Positions 11,694-22,677 of a DNA stretch of 64,000 bases are shown one piece after another. The translations under genes and the position numbers were made by a program. Source of the stretch: Bostrychus sinensis. Its lineage: Eukaryota; Chordata; Actinopteri; Gobiiformes; Eleotridae. Every line of letters begins with the position of its first letter. Positions within the stretch are counted from its first letter, which is position 1. The stretch lies in contig CM036246.1 in assembly GCA_020698575.1 (NCBI GenBank), positions 2,199,001 through 2,263,000 of the forward strand, written 5' to 3'. A model generated the notes under the pieces. The model was not told the origin of the DNA. It made no database searches and saw only the letters and a program-made list of their open reading frames with translations.

Positions 11694-12179
11694 ACTAATT
11701 AAAAATGTGATCTTTCTCTTACACATCTTTCAATGTTTTAATAACTTCTTTATTACAATAACTTTTCAGCAGTTTTATTCAAATAAAGAATACAGAGCTC
11801 TGGACCATTTCTCAGTCACAGTCACAGTTTAATTTGGAATTATGGCTGGATAAATATTCTGATATTTTAGGTGTGTTTGTAAATTATTCCAGTGATGCTT
11901 AAGGGCAGCAGCTTGTGGTTGGTTTTGGCGCAGATGGAGGTCAGTCCAGGCATGGCAGGGTCACATGCATGCGTACATGCACAAATTAGTAGCCTACAAA
12001 TGTGCTGTGTAATGGAGTTGCCTTAATAATAATAATAATAATAATAATATAATAAAATATTTTTATCATTTATTTGAGTTGAACACAGTGCACCAGAATA
12101 ATGATAATTCATTCAAACAACTGTGACCACTGTTACACGTTTCTCAATTTAACCTTTTAGAGTCTGAGTCATTAGTTTT

Positions 12180-12597
12180 GAAGGGGAACTATGCAACTTT
12201 TTTTACCTGAATTAAACAGTTTCAGAATCAGCATTAGGACTGATGAAGTTGTTGCAGGGTGAACCTCCCCTGGCATATAACAGCCTTGTAAGAATGGGAG
12301 AACTGTCCTCTGTGTCCCTGAAGTCTGGATCTCATCCCGGTTCAGCCATAACAAGCCAGCAACGCTTTAATTATTAGATGTTTTTCATGGCAAAGCGGCC
12401 AAAAGGCAGAGGAACCGTTGGTACAGATACGAGGAGGAGAAAACCAGAGTCAAACTGAACGAGGGGTCACACAGGTGTCACAGAGGGGACACCCAGACCC
12501 CTGAATTTTTTGATAGTGCTATGAAATATAGAGTTTGTTCTGTAGAGAAAAATGTTACCAAAACAGCGAAGAAACAAACAAAGCTGCATGGTAAATC
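12180..12597 (+). repeat. Copy of the 10059-10440 repeat family
   Basis: Shared blocks include 'gttgttgcagggtgaa' and 'cttgtaagaatgggagaa', which appear inverted at 32640-32740, and 'atgttaccaaaacagcgaagaaac', mirrored at about 32050-32090. The right boundary abuts a tRNA-derived SINE. No TTAA pair was seen. Confidence 0.6.
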
Positions 12598-12785
12598 TGC
12601 TGCGGTATAGCTCAGTTGGTAGAGCATGTGGCACATATTCAGCTCACCTCTGCATTGTGGGTTCAGGTCCGGGTTCTAATGTTTTAACAAATGTTTCTCT
12701 CTGCTCTCCCCAAAAATTTCCTCTCACTTCACTATTGTCCAGTCTAATAAATGTCCCAAAAAATCCTAAAAAGAGGCTAAAACCA
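12598..12785 (+). mobile_element. tRNA-derived SINE
   Basis: The head TATAGCTCAGTTGGTAGAGCA (A box) is followed by GGGTTCAGGTCC (B box), then a short body ending 'gtccagtctaataaatgtccc' and an A-rich tail. The arms of a tRNA cloverleaf do not pair well, so it is a SINE head, not a functional tRNA gene. Following 12786-13700 holds nothing recognisable. Confidence 0.75.
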
Positions 12786-13706
12786 TAATTCAACTAATCT
12801 CCAGTGTTATAGTCAGTAGTGTTGCTTTATGTATTGTGTTGTGCTCTTTTGCACCAACCACAACCTTAAGAGCAATTTATCATGACATGACAACAGGACA
12901 CGGTGTGGTTTGTGGCAGGATGGGACTTTGTGAGACAAAGGACTGGAGACAGGTCTACAGCTATCTACAGATCAATTCAGGCTATAGTGTCAGTTCACCC
13001 TAATACCATAGATTTGTATTATTCCATGATGAAACCAGAGCTAAACCAAAGCAGTTTTGGAACAGATCTCTCAGCCTGGTTGTGGCTACATCATTGTTCC
13101 ACGCTGCAGTCAGAGCTCTTAATCATGCCGCCTGTCTCTCTGCAGAGTCATTCTTCACCACAGAACACGACGGAGGCCTTGACTGATAGAGTGAAATGAA
13201 AAACTCACACGACTCTGTGCAGTTCTGCTCCATGGATCAACTCCCAAACAAACAATGCTTTTCAGGCTCTGTCCTTGGATGGTCTCGGTGTTATGATGCA
13301 CTCCTGTTATCAGTTTAACAAAGAAGTTTTATCTAACTGAGGCATTGTGGAGCCAAACATTATTTTATCATACAGCCCTCTGTTTGAATGAAGACTCCAG
13401 ATTAGGCTACAAATACGGGGCTGATAGTAAGAAAGTGCTTTACAGACGGCTTTAAAACACTAGTGATAAAAATCGGTCTGTTTAAAACGAATGGACTAAA
13501 TGCAATAAAACAGAGTGCAGGACTAAAAAAAAAAAAAGAGCTGAAACGCGCTTAGTCCAGAAATAAGATATGGAAATGAGATATTGACAAAGCTGTCCTC
13601 AGTCACTGCAGCAGTCCCAGCAGAGCCGGGGGCAGACTGCTACAGCTCTCTATAGGAAAAAGAAGGGGAGGAATAATCACAGTTACTTAAAATGTTTCTA
13701 ATTTTA

Positions 13707-14040
13707 GGTAAGGTAGACTTTATTATCCCCATTGGGAAAGCTATCCTCTGTATTTGACCCATCCTTCAGTGCTGCTGGGGCAACCTGATAGGAGCAGTGG
13801 GGACTCTTCTCCAGCTCTTGAGCCAGAATTCTATAGAGGAAAGCTGGGGGTTCATGTGATTTTCCAAAATTTAAGGGGACCACAACAGTCTGGACTTTGG
13901 AAATGGCTGACCTAGAGGATAGCTACACAGACATAAGGAGAACATGCAAACTCCACACCGAAAGGTCCCATTTGGTCCGGGAATCAAACCCCGGGCCTTC
14001 TTCCTGTGAGGGAAGAGTGCTAACCACTTATTACATTATG
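13707..14040 (-). mobile_element. tRNA-derived SINE, GGCGGCACGGTGGC family
   Basis: On the minus strand it carries the B-box-like region GGTTTGATTCCCGG, the 'gtttgcatgttctcc' block, and ends 'ggggataataaagtctacctta'. The same order is seen in the fuller copy at 34418-34792. It has accumulated substitutions. Confidence 0.75.
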
Positions 14041-14963
14041 GCGTGGTAGAAAGCTACGACAAGTTGAGTTATAATAGGTCCTATTTAAATCTTTAGCTTT
14101 AATCATTATGAAACCTTTTACAAATACATTACACTAGAAATTATATTTCACAGACACAAAAAAATCTTAAAATGCTTACTGTGAGTGACAGGGACTTGCC
14201 CATCTTGTTTGACCACATTTCTCAGCTCTCAGTGCTTTAGTTCTGGTTTAGCTCCTGTTTAGCTCTGTAAGTATCATCTAATATGACATATCCAGTGTAT
14301 ACAGCTGGCTCTGAATGTAAAGTATGTTTATGTGAAACTGTCCTCAGAGACTCATTTGCAGCCGTGTGTTGTTGGAGCATTTCTCTGTGCGTTTTCATCT
14401 GTGGCTGTTTCTGCTGCAGCTGCTGGACCTGTGAGCTGCCCGCTGCCGTCTGGATGATGGCTGTTGGCGGAGCAGTAATGACCCTTATTTAGATGCATTT
14501 ATGAGAACACATTTGTGAATGATAATGTAATCCTCCCCTCTCTGTGGATAATTCCCATAAGCCCCACTCGGATCCACCCTCTGAATACATTCACTCCAAA
14601 CAATATGGGCTCCAAATACATGCTCATCTACATCTGTGCAAATACATATGTGCAAACAGGTTTCTGTCTGTACTGTTTACTCACTGCCTACATGTGCTGC
14701 AACACAATCTTTCCTGCTAAAAGCTTTCATCCTCATTAGTGTCAGCCCCAATCAACAACCCCAGAAAGCTATTTTTGAAAAGCGGTGCTGTAGTGTAGTG
14801 CTGCAGGGCTGAAGTATTTCTTTTACTAAAGCCCTCTACAGACAGTGCTGCATCCTAATTTTCCCCTTTTGAGTTCACAGGTGAATAAAGTAGGGAGGAT
14901 TTGAGTTCAGACATGAGAGGAGAATATGTGAGTGCTTGCACTGAATAAGGGGGCTAGACTAAA

Positions 14964-15392
14964 GAAGCAAACTTGTCTCATCACATTTTGAATTTTTTAA
15001 CACTGAAATAGGAGTCAGAATTTTTTTGTCTCTGAATTTCAGTCATTGCAGTTTCAGTTTCTAATTATCTTGCAAGTTAAAATGAAAAACAGATTATTTA
15101 AATTAGTAAAAAGCACAATTAATAACAAAAATACCTTGCTGAAAACATTTCTGTTGAATGTCATCTAGTGCTTCTAGTGCAAATGGGGCAAGTCACACGG
15201 ACGTATCATGCAGATTTTTTGATGGCATATTTTAGAGTCTGAATTTGGGCAATCTAATTTGAGGACTTGAAATTTCAGTGACTGAAATTCAGAGACAGAA
15301 ACATTCAGACTCCTATTTCAGTGTTAAAAAAATTTAAGGGTAGAAATTCAAAGACACTGAAAATTCAAAATGTGATGAGACAAGTTTGCTTC
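14964..15392. mobile_element. MITE with perfect 30-bp terminal inverted repeats
   Basis: Bases 14964-14993 (starting GAAGCAAACTTGTCTCATCA) are the exact reverse complement of 15363-15392. The arms continue imperfectly for another 50-60 bases around 'aacactgaaataggagtc'. The 429-bp unit could fold into a long hairpin. No clear target duplication is seen, so the superfamily is unassigned. Upstream 14041-14963 shows nothing recognisable. Confidence 0.8.
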
Positions 15393-15665
15393 CATAATAG
15401 ACAGAACATGAAATATCGGCTAATTAGCACAACTATTAGCAACATAAAGCTAACAGAAAGATATGTAAATGAGCTGACTGCTTTGCTGTGGCCACAGTTT
15501 AGGTGCAGTATGTGTATTCAGAGTTCCGGTGACAGTGTATGGGCTTGAGAAACATGCAGAAGCTCCACCTGAAGGCTGGCTTTCATCCGTCTATGTAGAG
15601 CCTTGAAACTGAGCGTTTTCAGATCCTGAGAAGGTCAGCGCCTCAGCATACAGGATTACTCAAAC
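15393..15665 (+). repeat. Older repeat R1, left part (interrupted)
   Basis: Blocks 'ggctaattagca', 'gagctgactgctt' and 'ggattactcaaac' recur in the same order at 55675-56120 and partly at 56540-56720. The repeat resumes at 16225 after a hAT MITE insertion. Family not named; no coding potential. Confidence 0.7.
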
Positions 15666-16224
15666 CAGTGGTGGAATGTAATGAAGTAAAAGTACTTTAC
15701 TTAAGTACAATTTTTATGTATCTGTACTTGAGTTTTTACAAGGGGAACTTTTACTTCACTCCATTTTAGAGCAAGTATCTGTACTTTTTACACCACTACT
15801 TTTTTTTAAAATTGCTTTGAGGTAAAAAGTATTTTGAGTTAGATTTAAAATCATTAGTTGTTGTCGTGTTGTAATTGTAAACACAGTACATAAGTATAAA
15901 AGATGCGATGCAGTAAAGCAGTACCTAACCTACAGATTCAGTCTCTTCTGTTGCACCATTAAAGTTTAGTTTTCGGCAAAATCCTTCACATTTAACACAT
16001 TCATTAGTTCTCAATATTGTGCAAAATACTTACTTTTTTTCTCACAAGTACATTTGACTAAGTAACTTTTATACTTTTACTTAATTATACATTTTCATGT
16101 GATACTTTTGTTTTTACTTAAAAACAAAATACTTTTGTTTTTACTTCAAAACAAAAGTAAGTAAACTATTGCTTGTTTATTGCTTGTACTTAAGTAAAGA
16201 AATAGCGTACTTCTTTCACCACTG
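15666..16224. mobile_element. hAT MITE with 8-bp target duplication
   Basis: Ends are CAGTGGTGGAATG on the left and CAGTGGTGAAAGAAG as the complement of the right. It is flanked by a perfect duplication, actcaaac (15658-15665 and 16225-16232). The interior is rich in 'aagtactttacttaagta', as in a family common in percomorph fishes. It splits repeat R1, whose uninterrupted version in this window has a single 'actcaaac'. There is no transposase. Confidence 0.92.
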
Positions 16225-16660
16225 ACTCAAACATACATGAATAAAACAAGATAAAACTCCAGGTTTGTTTCTGAGGTGGAAACATTATAACATCGGTAGA
16301 ACATTCAGAAAAGCCAATTTAGTAGAATAGAATTCCTTTTCTAAAAAAAGAAAAAAAAAATCAAAATTGAGCATTTGACCACAAGAGCTGACTTTAAATG
16401 TGTAGCTCTAACTTCAGTGTAAGACCATGATTTCCCACAATTATCGCTACCTCGTCAAACCTGATGAATGCCATGGTCACATTTATCCACCCTTCACTTT
16501 ACTTTACTTTTTTTATTTGTATTGTTTCTTATTGTTGTCACTGTGTAAACAAACATCACCGTTCTCTGTTTTATCCACAGCCATTAGTTCAATGTTGACA
16601 AGTTTTGTGGGGCTTGATAAGGAAGCCTAGAATGACATAATAAGTCATAATGAAATCATA

Positions 16661-16943
16661 AGTCTACTAACTGGAAGATTGGCAGTTTGAGCCCCACTAC
16701 CAGCATTGCATAATGCCGCAGTGTCCTTGGGCAAGACACTTCACCTACCGTGCCTCCAGTGTCTGTGGCACTGGTGTATGAATGTGTTAGTGTGTTTGTG
16801 TGTTTGGTGGTGGTCGGCGAGGCTGTAGGTGCAGAATGGCAGCCATATCTCAATCAGTCTGCCCCAGGGCAGCTGTGGCTACAGGACTGAGGAGTGAATG
16901 AATAATGCACCTAATTGTAAAGCTACTTCCTAGACTTTTGCAA

Positions 16944-16975
<32 letters not shown>

Positions 16976-16978
16976 GTA
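16661..16978 (+). mobile_element. tRNA-derived SINE (head-truncated)
   Basis: It starts within the tRNA-like region (gcagtttgagcccc). It contains 'ccttgggcaagacacttcacctacc', the 'gcagctgtggctacag' block and a tail of (ATT)n at about 16943-16977. It matches 22383-22677 (opposite strand). Confidence 0.75.
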
Positions 16979-16983
16979 TTAGA

Positions 16984-17200
16984 GTTTGCTACATATACAT
17001 ATTTTTTTTCCTGGCTCTTTCTTTCATTTATTCGGGGCTGCCACAGCAAGCCAGTCGCATAGTGATGTGGCAGGTTTTTACACCAGATGCCCTTCCTGTT
17101 GCAACCAGCCACATACAGTGATTGGAGTAGGCAATGTGGGGGGTATGTCTTGCCCATGGACACGACAAGAGTATGTGCTCTGATGTGTAAATATAGCATA
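16984..17200 (-). mobile_element. Retroelement fragment
   Basis: On the minus strand it contains 'ggttgcaacaggaagggcatctggtgtaaa', a phrase frequent in teleost SINE/LINE repeats, and 'gcggcagcccc'-like sequence. The exact family was not determined. A poly-A run lies at 17258-17279. Confidence 0.45.
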
Positions 17201-17724
17201 AGAGTTTTGTGAATGAGAAGTATGATGGACTTAATGAAGTAAAAACTGCAAACAGTTAAAAAAAAAAAAAAAAAAAAAAGTACTGTGTAAAAGTAAGCTC
17301 CTATTTTGGTCTAGTGAAGGTTAAATGTTTTTGTTTTTACTGAGTAAAATAAAAGCCCATTATTCATGTAGTGTGGAGCCTTTTGTATAACACATGAAGC
17401 GTTCCTAAATAGTTCAGCCTCAGCGAGTTCTTGTAACTTCTGTGTATTCCTTTCATTTAAGTAGGATTGCATTCTGTAGATGCTTCCTTTTCTCATTGCA
17501 GAATGTCTTCTTGGCTGTGGCTCCTTGCTCTGTCCTTTACTTTTGCTCACATGGAGGATCATTAAAATCCTTTGCTCTGTTTGCCCAGTGTCACATTCAC
17601 CACTTGTTTAGTCGCTTGGCAACAACTGAAGAATGCCTCGGTGTTAGGAAACTCGGCCTTCGCAGCTGTACATGATACTACAGTGCATTTACAGCCGCAG
17701 CTTCCAGAGGCCCTCTCTGTCCAG

Positions 17725-18156
17725 TACACTGTAAGAAAATGCTGCGAAAAGTCAAAAACTCAAGGCAACAGGATTCCTCTAGATTTTTGAGTTTTGGGGC
17801 CAAAGCAAAATCTCAAGTTTTCAACAACTAATATTTTTTGTTCACTTAATTTAACAGTCATATGTCTAAAGACTTTCAATCTTACATTTTACTCTCATTA
17901 TTTTTTATAACTCATCTTACAGCCAACTTACTATCCATGGTTCAGAAAAAGTATTATTATTTTTTAGTATATTTAGTTTTGATTATTATCAATAATAATA
18001 CATTTTCTGAACAATATAGTACGTTGGCTTTAAGATAAGTAAAAAAAATGATAGTGAGTAAAACTTAAAATTTTAAGTTTTTTGACATGAACAATTGAAC
18101 AAAAAAATTCTTTGAAAACTTGAAAACCTGTTGCCTTGCCATTTTTTTACAGTGTA
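17725..18156. mobile_element. TA-flanked MITE (TACACTGTAA type)
   Basis: The left end is TACACTGTAAGAAAATG; the complement of the right end is TACACTGTAAAAAAATGGC. A second shared block, 'aaggcaacagg', lies 25-40 bases inside each end. TA dinucleotides at both borders are compatible with a Tc1/mariner-type target. AT-rich with no open frame. Confidence 0.75.
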
Positions 18157-18269
18157 GAAATTAGTTTCTTCTGGCGTATTTTAACTTTATTTCAAACAAA
18201 CACCGCAGTCACACTGAGCAGTATTCAGTGTTTGTGCATTGACCTCTGCCTCCTGTGCACGTAGTAACA

Positions 18270-21065
18270 TCCTCTCTGTCTCCTCCTTTGTGCTCCTCCT
18301 CTGTGCTCCTCCTGTGACCCCCGTGTGGACCTGTCTCCTCTCTGTCTCCTCTGTCTCCTCCTCTGTGCTTCTCCTGTGACCTCCGTGTGGACCTGTCTCC
18401 TCCTCTGTCTCCTCCTCTGTCTCCTCCTCTGTCTCCTCTCTGTCTCCTCTCTGTCTCCTCCTCTGTCTCCTCCTCTGTGCTTCTCCTGTGACCTCCGTGT
18501 GGACCTGTCTCCTCTCTGTCTCCTCTGTCTCCTCCTCTGTGCTTCTCCTGTGACCTTCGTGTGGACCTGTCCTCTCTCTCTCCTCTCTGTCTCCTCCTCT
18601 GTGCTTCTCCTGTGACCTCCGTGTGGACCTGTCTCCTCCTCTGTCTCCTCTCTGTCTCCTCTCTGTCTCCTCCTCTGTCTCCTCTCTGTCTCCTCCTCTG
18701 TCCTCCTCCTCTGTCTCCTCTCTGTCTCCTCTCTGTCTCCTCCTCTGTCTCCTCTCTGTCTCCTCCTCTGTGCTTCTCCTGTGACCTCCGTGTGGACCTG
18801 TCTCCTCCTCTGTCTCCTCTCTGTCTCCTCCTCTGTCTCCTCCTCTGTCTCCTCTCTGTCTCCTCCTCTGCCTCCTCCTCTGCCTCCTCCTCTGTCTCCT
18901 CTCTGTCTCCTCTCTGTCTCCTCTCTGTCTCCTTCTCTGTCTCCTCTCTGTCTCCTCCTCTGTCCTTCTCCTGTGACCTCCATGTAGACCTGTCTCCTCC
19001 TCTGTCTCCTCCTCTGTCTCCTCCTCTGTCTCCTCTCTGTCTCCTCTCTGTCTCCTCCTCTGTCTCCTCTCTGTCTCCTCCTCTGTCTCCTCTCTGTCTC
19101 CTCCTCTGCCTCCTCCTCTGTCTCCTCTCTGTCTCCTCTCTGTCTCCTCCTCTGTGCTTCTCCTGTGACCTCCGTGTGGACCTGTCTCCTCCTCTGTCTC
19201 CTCTCTGTCTCCTCCTCTGTCCTTCTCCTGTGACCTCCGTGTGGACCTGTCTCCTCCTCTGTCTCCTCTCTGTCTCCTCCTCTGTCTCCTCCTCTGTCTC
19301 CTCTCTGTCTCCTCCTCTGTCTCCTCTCTGTCTCCTCCTCTGCCTCCTCCTCTGTCTCCTCTCTGTCTCCTCTCTGTCTCCTCCTCTGTGCTTCTCCTGT
19401 GACCTCCGTGTGGACCTGTCTCCTCCTCTGTCTCCTCCTCTCTGTCTCCTCCTCTGCCTCCTCCTCTGTCTCCTCTCTGTCTCCTCCTCTGTCTCCTCTC
19501 TGTCTCCTCCTCTGTGCTTCTCCTGTGACCTCCGTGTGGACCTGTCTCCTCCTCTGTCTCCTCTCTGTCTCCTCCTCTGCCTCCTCCTCTGCCTCCTCCT
19601 CTGTCCTTCTCCTGTGACCTCCATGTGGACCTGTCTCCTCCTCTGTCTCCTCTTCTGTCTCCTCCTCTGTCTCCTCCTCTGTCTCCTCTCTGTCTCCTCT
19701 CTGTCTCCTCCTCTGTCTCCTCTCTGTCTCCTCCTCTGTCTCCTCTCTGTCTCCTCCTCTGCCTCCTCCTCTGTCTCCTCTCTGTCTCCTCCTCTGTGCT
19801 TCTCCTGTGACCTCCGTGTGGACCTGTCTCCTCCTCTGTCTCCTCTCTGTCTCCTCCTCTGTCCTTCTCCTGTGACCTCCGTGTGGACCTGTCTCCTCCT
19901 CTGTCTCCTCCTCTGTCTCCTCCTCTGTCTCCTCTCTGTCTCCTCTCTGTCTCCTCCTCTGCCTCCTCCTCTGTCTCCTCTCTGTCTCCTCTCTGTCTCC
20001 TCCTCTGTGCTTCTCCTGTGACCTCCGTGTGGACCTGTCTCCTCCTCTGTCTCCTCCTCTCTGTCTCCTCCTCTGCCTCCTCCTCTGTCTCCTCTCTGTC
20101 TCCTCCTCTGTCTCCTCTCTGTCTCCTCCTCTGTGCTTCTCCTGTGACCTCCGTGTGGACCTGTCTCCTCCTCTGTCTCCTCTCTGTCTCCTCCTCTGCC
20201 TCCTCCTCTGCCTCCTCCTCTGTCTCCTCTCTGTCTCCTCTCTGTCTCCTCCTCTGTCTCCTCTCTGTCTCCTCCTCTGTCCTTCTCCTGTGACCTCCAT
20301 GTGGACCTGTCTCCTCCTCTGTCTCCTCCTCTGTCTCCTCCTCTGTCTCCTCCTCTGTGCTTCTCCTGTGACCTCCGTGTGGACCTGTCTCCTCCTCTGT
20401 CTCCTCCTCTGTCTCCTCCTCTGTCTCCTCCTCTGTCTCCTCCACTGTCTCCTCCTCTGTCTCCTCTCTGTCTCCTCCTCTGTCTCCTCTCTGTCTCCTC
20501 CTCTGTGCTTCTCCTGTGACCTCCGTGTGGACCTGTCTCCTCCTCTGTCTCCTCTCTGTCTCCTCCTCTGCCTCCTCCTCTGCCTCCTCCTCTGTCCTTC
20601 TCCTGTGACCTCCATGTGGACCTGTCTCCTCCTCTGTCTCCTCTTCTGTCTCCTCCTCTGTCTCCTCCTCTGTCTCCTCTCTGTCTCCTCTCTGTCTCCT
20701 CCTCTGTCTCCTCTCTGTCTCCTCCTCTGTCCTTCTCCTGTGACCTCCATGTGGACCTGTCTCCTCCTCTGTCTCCTCCTCTGTCTCCTCCTCTGTCTCC
20801 TCCTCTGTGCTTCTCCTGTGACCTCCGTGTGGACCTGTCTCCTCCTCTGTCTCCTCCTCTGTCTCCTCCTCTGTCTCCTCCTCTGTCTCCTCTCTGTCTC
20901 CTCTCTGTCTCCTCTTCTGTCTCCTCCTCTGTCTCCTCCTCTGTCTCCTCCTCTGTCTCCTCCTCTGTGCTCCTCCTGTGACCTCCATGTGGACCTGTCT
21001 CCTCCTCTGTCTCCTCCTCTGTGCTCCTCCTGTGACCTCCGTGTGGACCTGTCCTCTGTCCTTCG
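18270..21065. repeat. 2.8-kb polypyrimidine/polypurine minisatellite
   Basis: The + strand is built from two short units, CTCCTCTGTCTC (12 bp) and a 10-bp shortened form (CTCTCTGTCT). They are punctuated about 24 times by a roughly 30-bp spacer containing 'ctcctgtgacctccgtgtgg'. Variants (cctcctctgcctcc, ctcttctgtctc, 'ccatgtgg') are shared between distant parts. For example the block around 19389-19620 recurs near 20010-20245, and 19600-19740 recurs near 20590-20730, so longer segments have been duplicated within the array. Because the units almost lack stop codons, several long open frames arise on both strands, up to 971 codons on the minus strand (Glu/Arg/Gly/Thr-rich). They are repeat artefacts: three overlapping frames are open at once. 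The minus strand is nearly pure purine. Confidence 0.95.
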
Positions 21066-22382
21066 TGTCTGAACCCAAAGGACTGCTGTCTCGTGTGTGC
21101 ATCAGTCAGCTGTGAGAACGATCAGAGACGATGAGTGGCACCTTGAAGCAGCACTGGTTACGAGTTGTCATAGACAAGTGCCATTAATTGCTTTTATTTT
21201 TTTATGCATTAATTTCTTTGTAATTAATTAATTGTGATTAACATGCTAAAATCCCAAATATTGAAATCTGAAATTTGCATTTTAATTAAATAAAATCTCT
21301 GTCTGCTGGACATAATCAACCCTCAGCTGCAGTGTTAGATTTAGTGCTAGATTTTTGACAAAACGTTGCTGTATTGATTGTATTGATATGAAGGTGTTGA
21401 ATTGTATTGTTCTAAAATAGCCAATATCGTTCTTGAATCAAATTGAAACAATTTCAATTCAAAACAATCAATATGTATCGAATTGTTGTGTATCGTTACA
21501 CCCCAAGAGAAATCCTACATGAACCCTCCAGGCCCATCATGAGTTTTTGTTAAGACAGCCATGTTAGTTGTTGGTTAACACGATGTACAAGCACAAGTGT
21601 GGCTGTCTGTAACATTAATCATGTATATGTCATTGATACAGTATGTTGATGAGTTTTGGCAGGCTTACACATTGCCCCCCTTCAGACCCTGCATCTCAGT
21701 GTTCTCTCTGTGTACACACATGTCCAGCTTCACTTTCTGTGTTCCCACCTGCTGTTTCCAGGTGCTCACTTGGTAAACAACACTTGCCAACAAGGTGCTT
21801 TATTATCCTTTACATATTCTACTTCATTGCTGAGATGTGAAAGAGTGAATGTTCTTGTGTATAAGGCCACATTCACTCCAGTGCCTCTGTACAGATTTAA
21901 ATGTCATGTCTGAAGGAGGCTCTGGCACTTGTTAGGAAGCAGTTAGGAACATGGCACAAACTGACTTCTGTCTGTGCACAGAAGATAATCTAACTCTCAT
22001 CTTCTCTGCAAATGTAGAGCTTTTGTAAAGCTGCTCTGTTACAGTGAATGTTTATAGATGAATGTCTTTAAGGCTAAGGCCTCAAGCACTCAGTGTGTAA
22101 AGTGGACTGCTGTAGATTCTACTGCTGACCAGCTGTGGGGGTTCTGCAAGTGTGTGCACACAGACAGCAGACTGTTTCTCTGTGGTAATGGCATTCAAAA
22201 GTCAATATGAGAGTACAGTCACATAAAATAGACCCATCTGACTATGGCTGACTGTTTACTGCATTTGGGCTAATCATTGCATTGTGAATATTAAACTTTC
22301 TTCTATTAACTTTGTGTAGTCGATTCTTGAGAGAAAGAAAGAGAGAGCGACGACAGTGAAAGTCCTAATTATTAATAATGGA
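21066..22382. other. Non-coding intronic sequence
   Basis: AT-rich sequence after the minisatellite. About 21330-21510 contains 'tatcgttacacccc' and 'caatcaatatgtatcga', which look like a decayed MITE terminus, but I found no partner end. No coding exon is supported. Confidence 0.5.
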
Positions 22383-22677
22383 TTGGATATATATTACGCT
22401 TTACAAGCCTCTCAAAGCACTTTTACATCAGTCCTTTATTCACTCCTCACCACTTGATGGTGGTCAGTTACTTCTGTAGCCACAGCTGCCCTGAGGCAGA
22501 TTGACTGAAGTGTGTCTGCCATTTTGCACAGTCACACTGACACATTCATACAGGCAAGGTAGGTGAAGTGTCTTGCCCAAGGGCACAACAGCGGTATGTA
22601 ATGCCGGCAGTGGGGCTCAAACTGCCAACCTTCGGGTTGGTGGGCAAACGTCTCTACCAACTGAGCTACTGTTGCTG
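22383..22677 (-). mobile_element. tRNA-derived SINE, full length
   Basis: The minus strand begins with CAGTAGCTCAGTTGGTAGAG (A box), then a B-box-like 'ggcagtttgagcccc'. Next come 'ttgggcaagacacttcacctacc' and 'ctgcctcagggcagctgtggctacag'. It ends 'aaagtgctttgagaggc' with an AT-rich tail. The most complete copy of this SINE family in the window. Confidence 0.8.

Noticed and set aside
12601..12680. tRNA gene on + strand
   Set aside because: A and B boxes are present but the acceptor and anticodon arms do not pair and a SINE body and tail follow.
18187..21102. 971-, 841- and 471-codon minus-strand frames and 486/347-codon plus-strand frames
   Set aside because: All lie in one minisatellite whose units almost lack stop codons. 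Three overlapping frames are open together on one strand and more on the other, and the sequence is purely repetitive (Glu/Arg/Thr/Gly or Leu/Ser/Cys/Pro). No splice or gene context supports coding.
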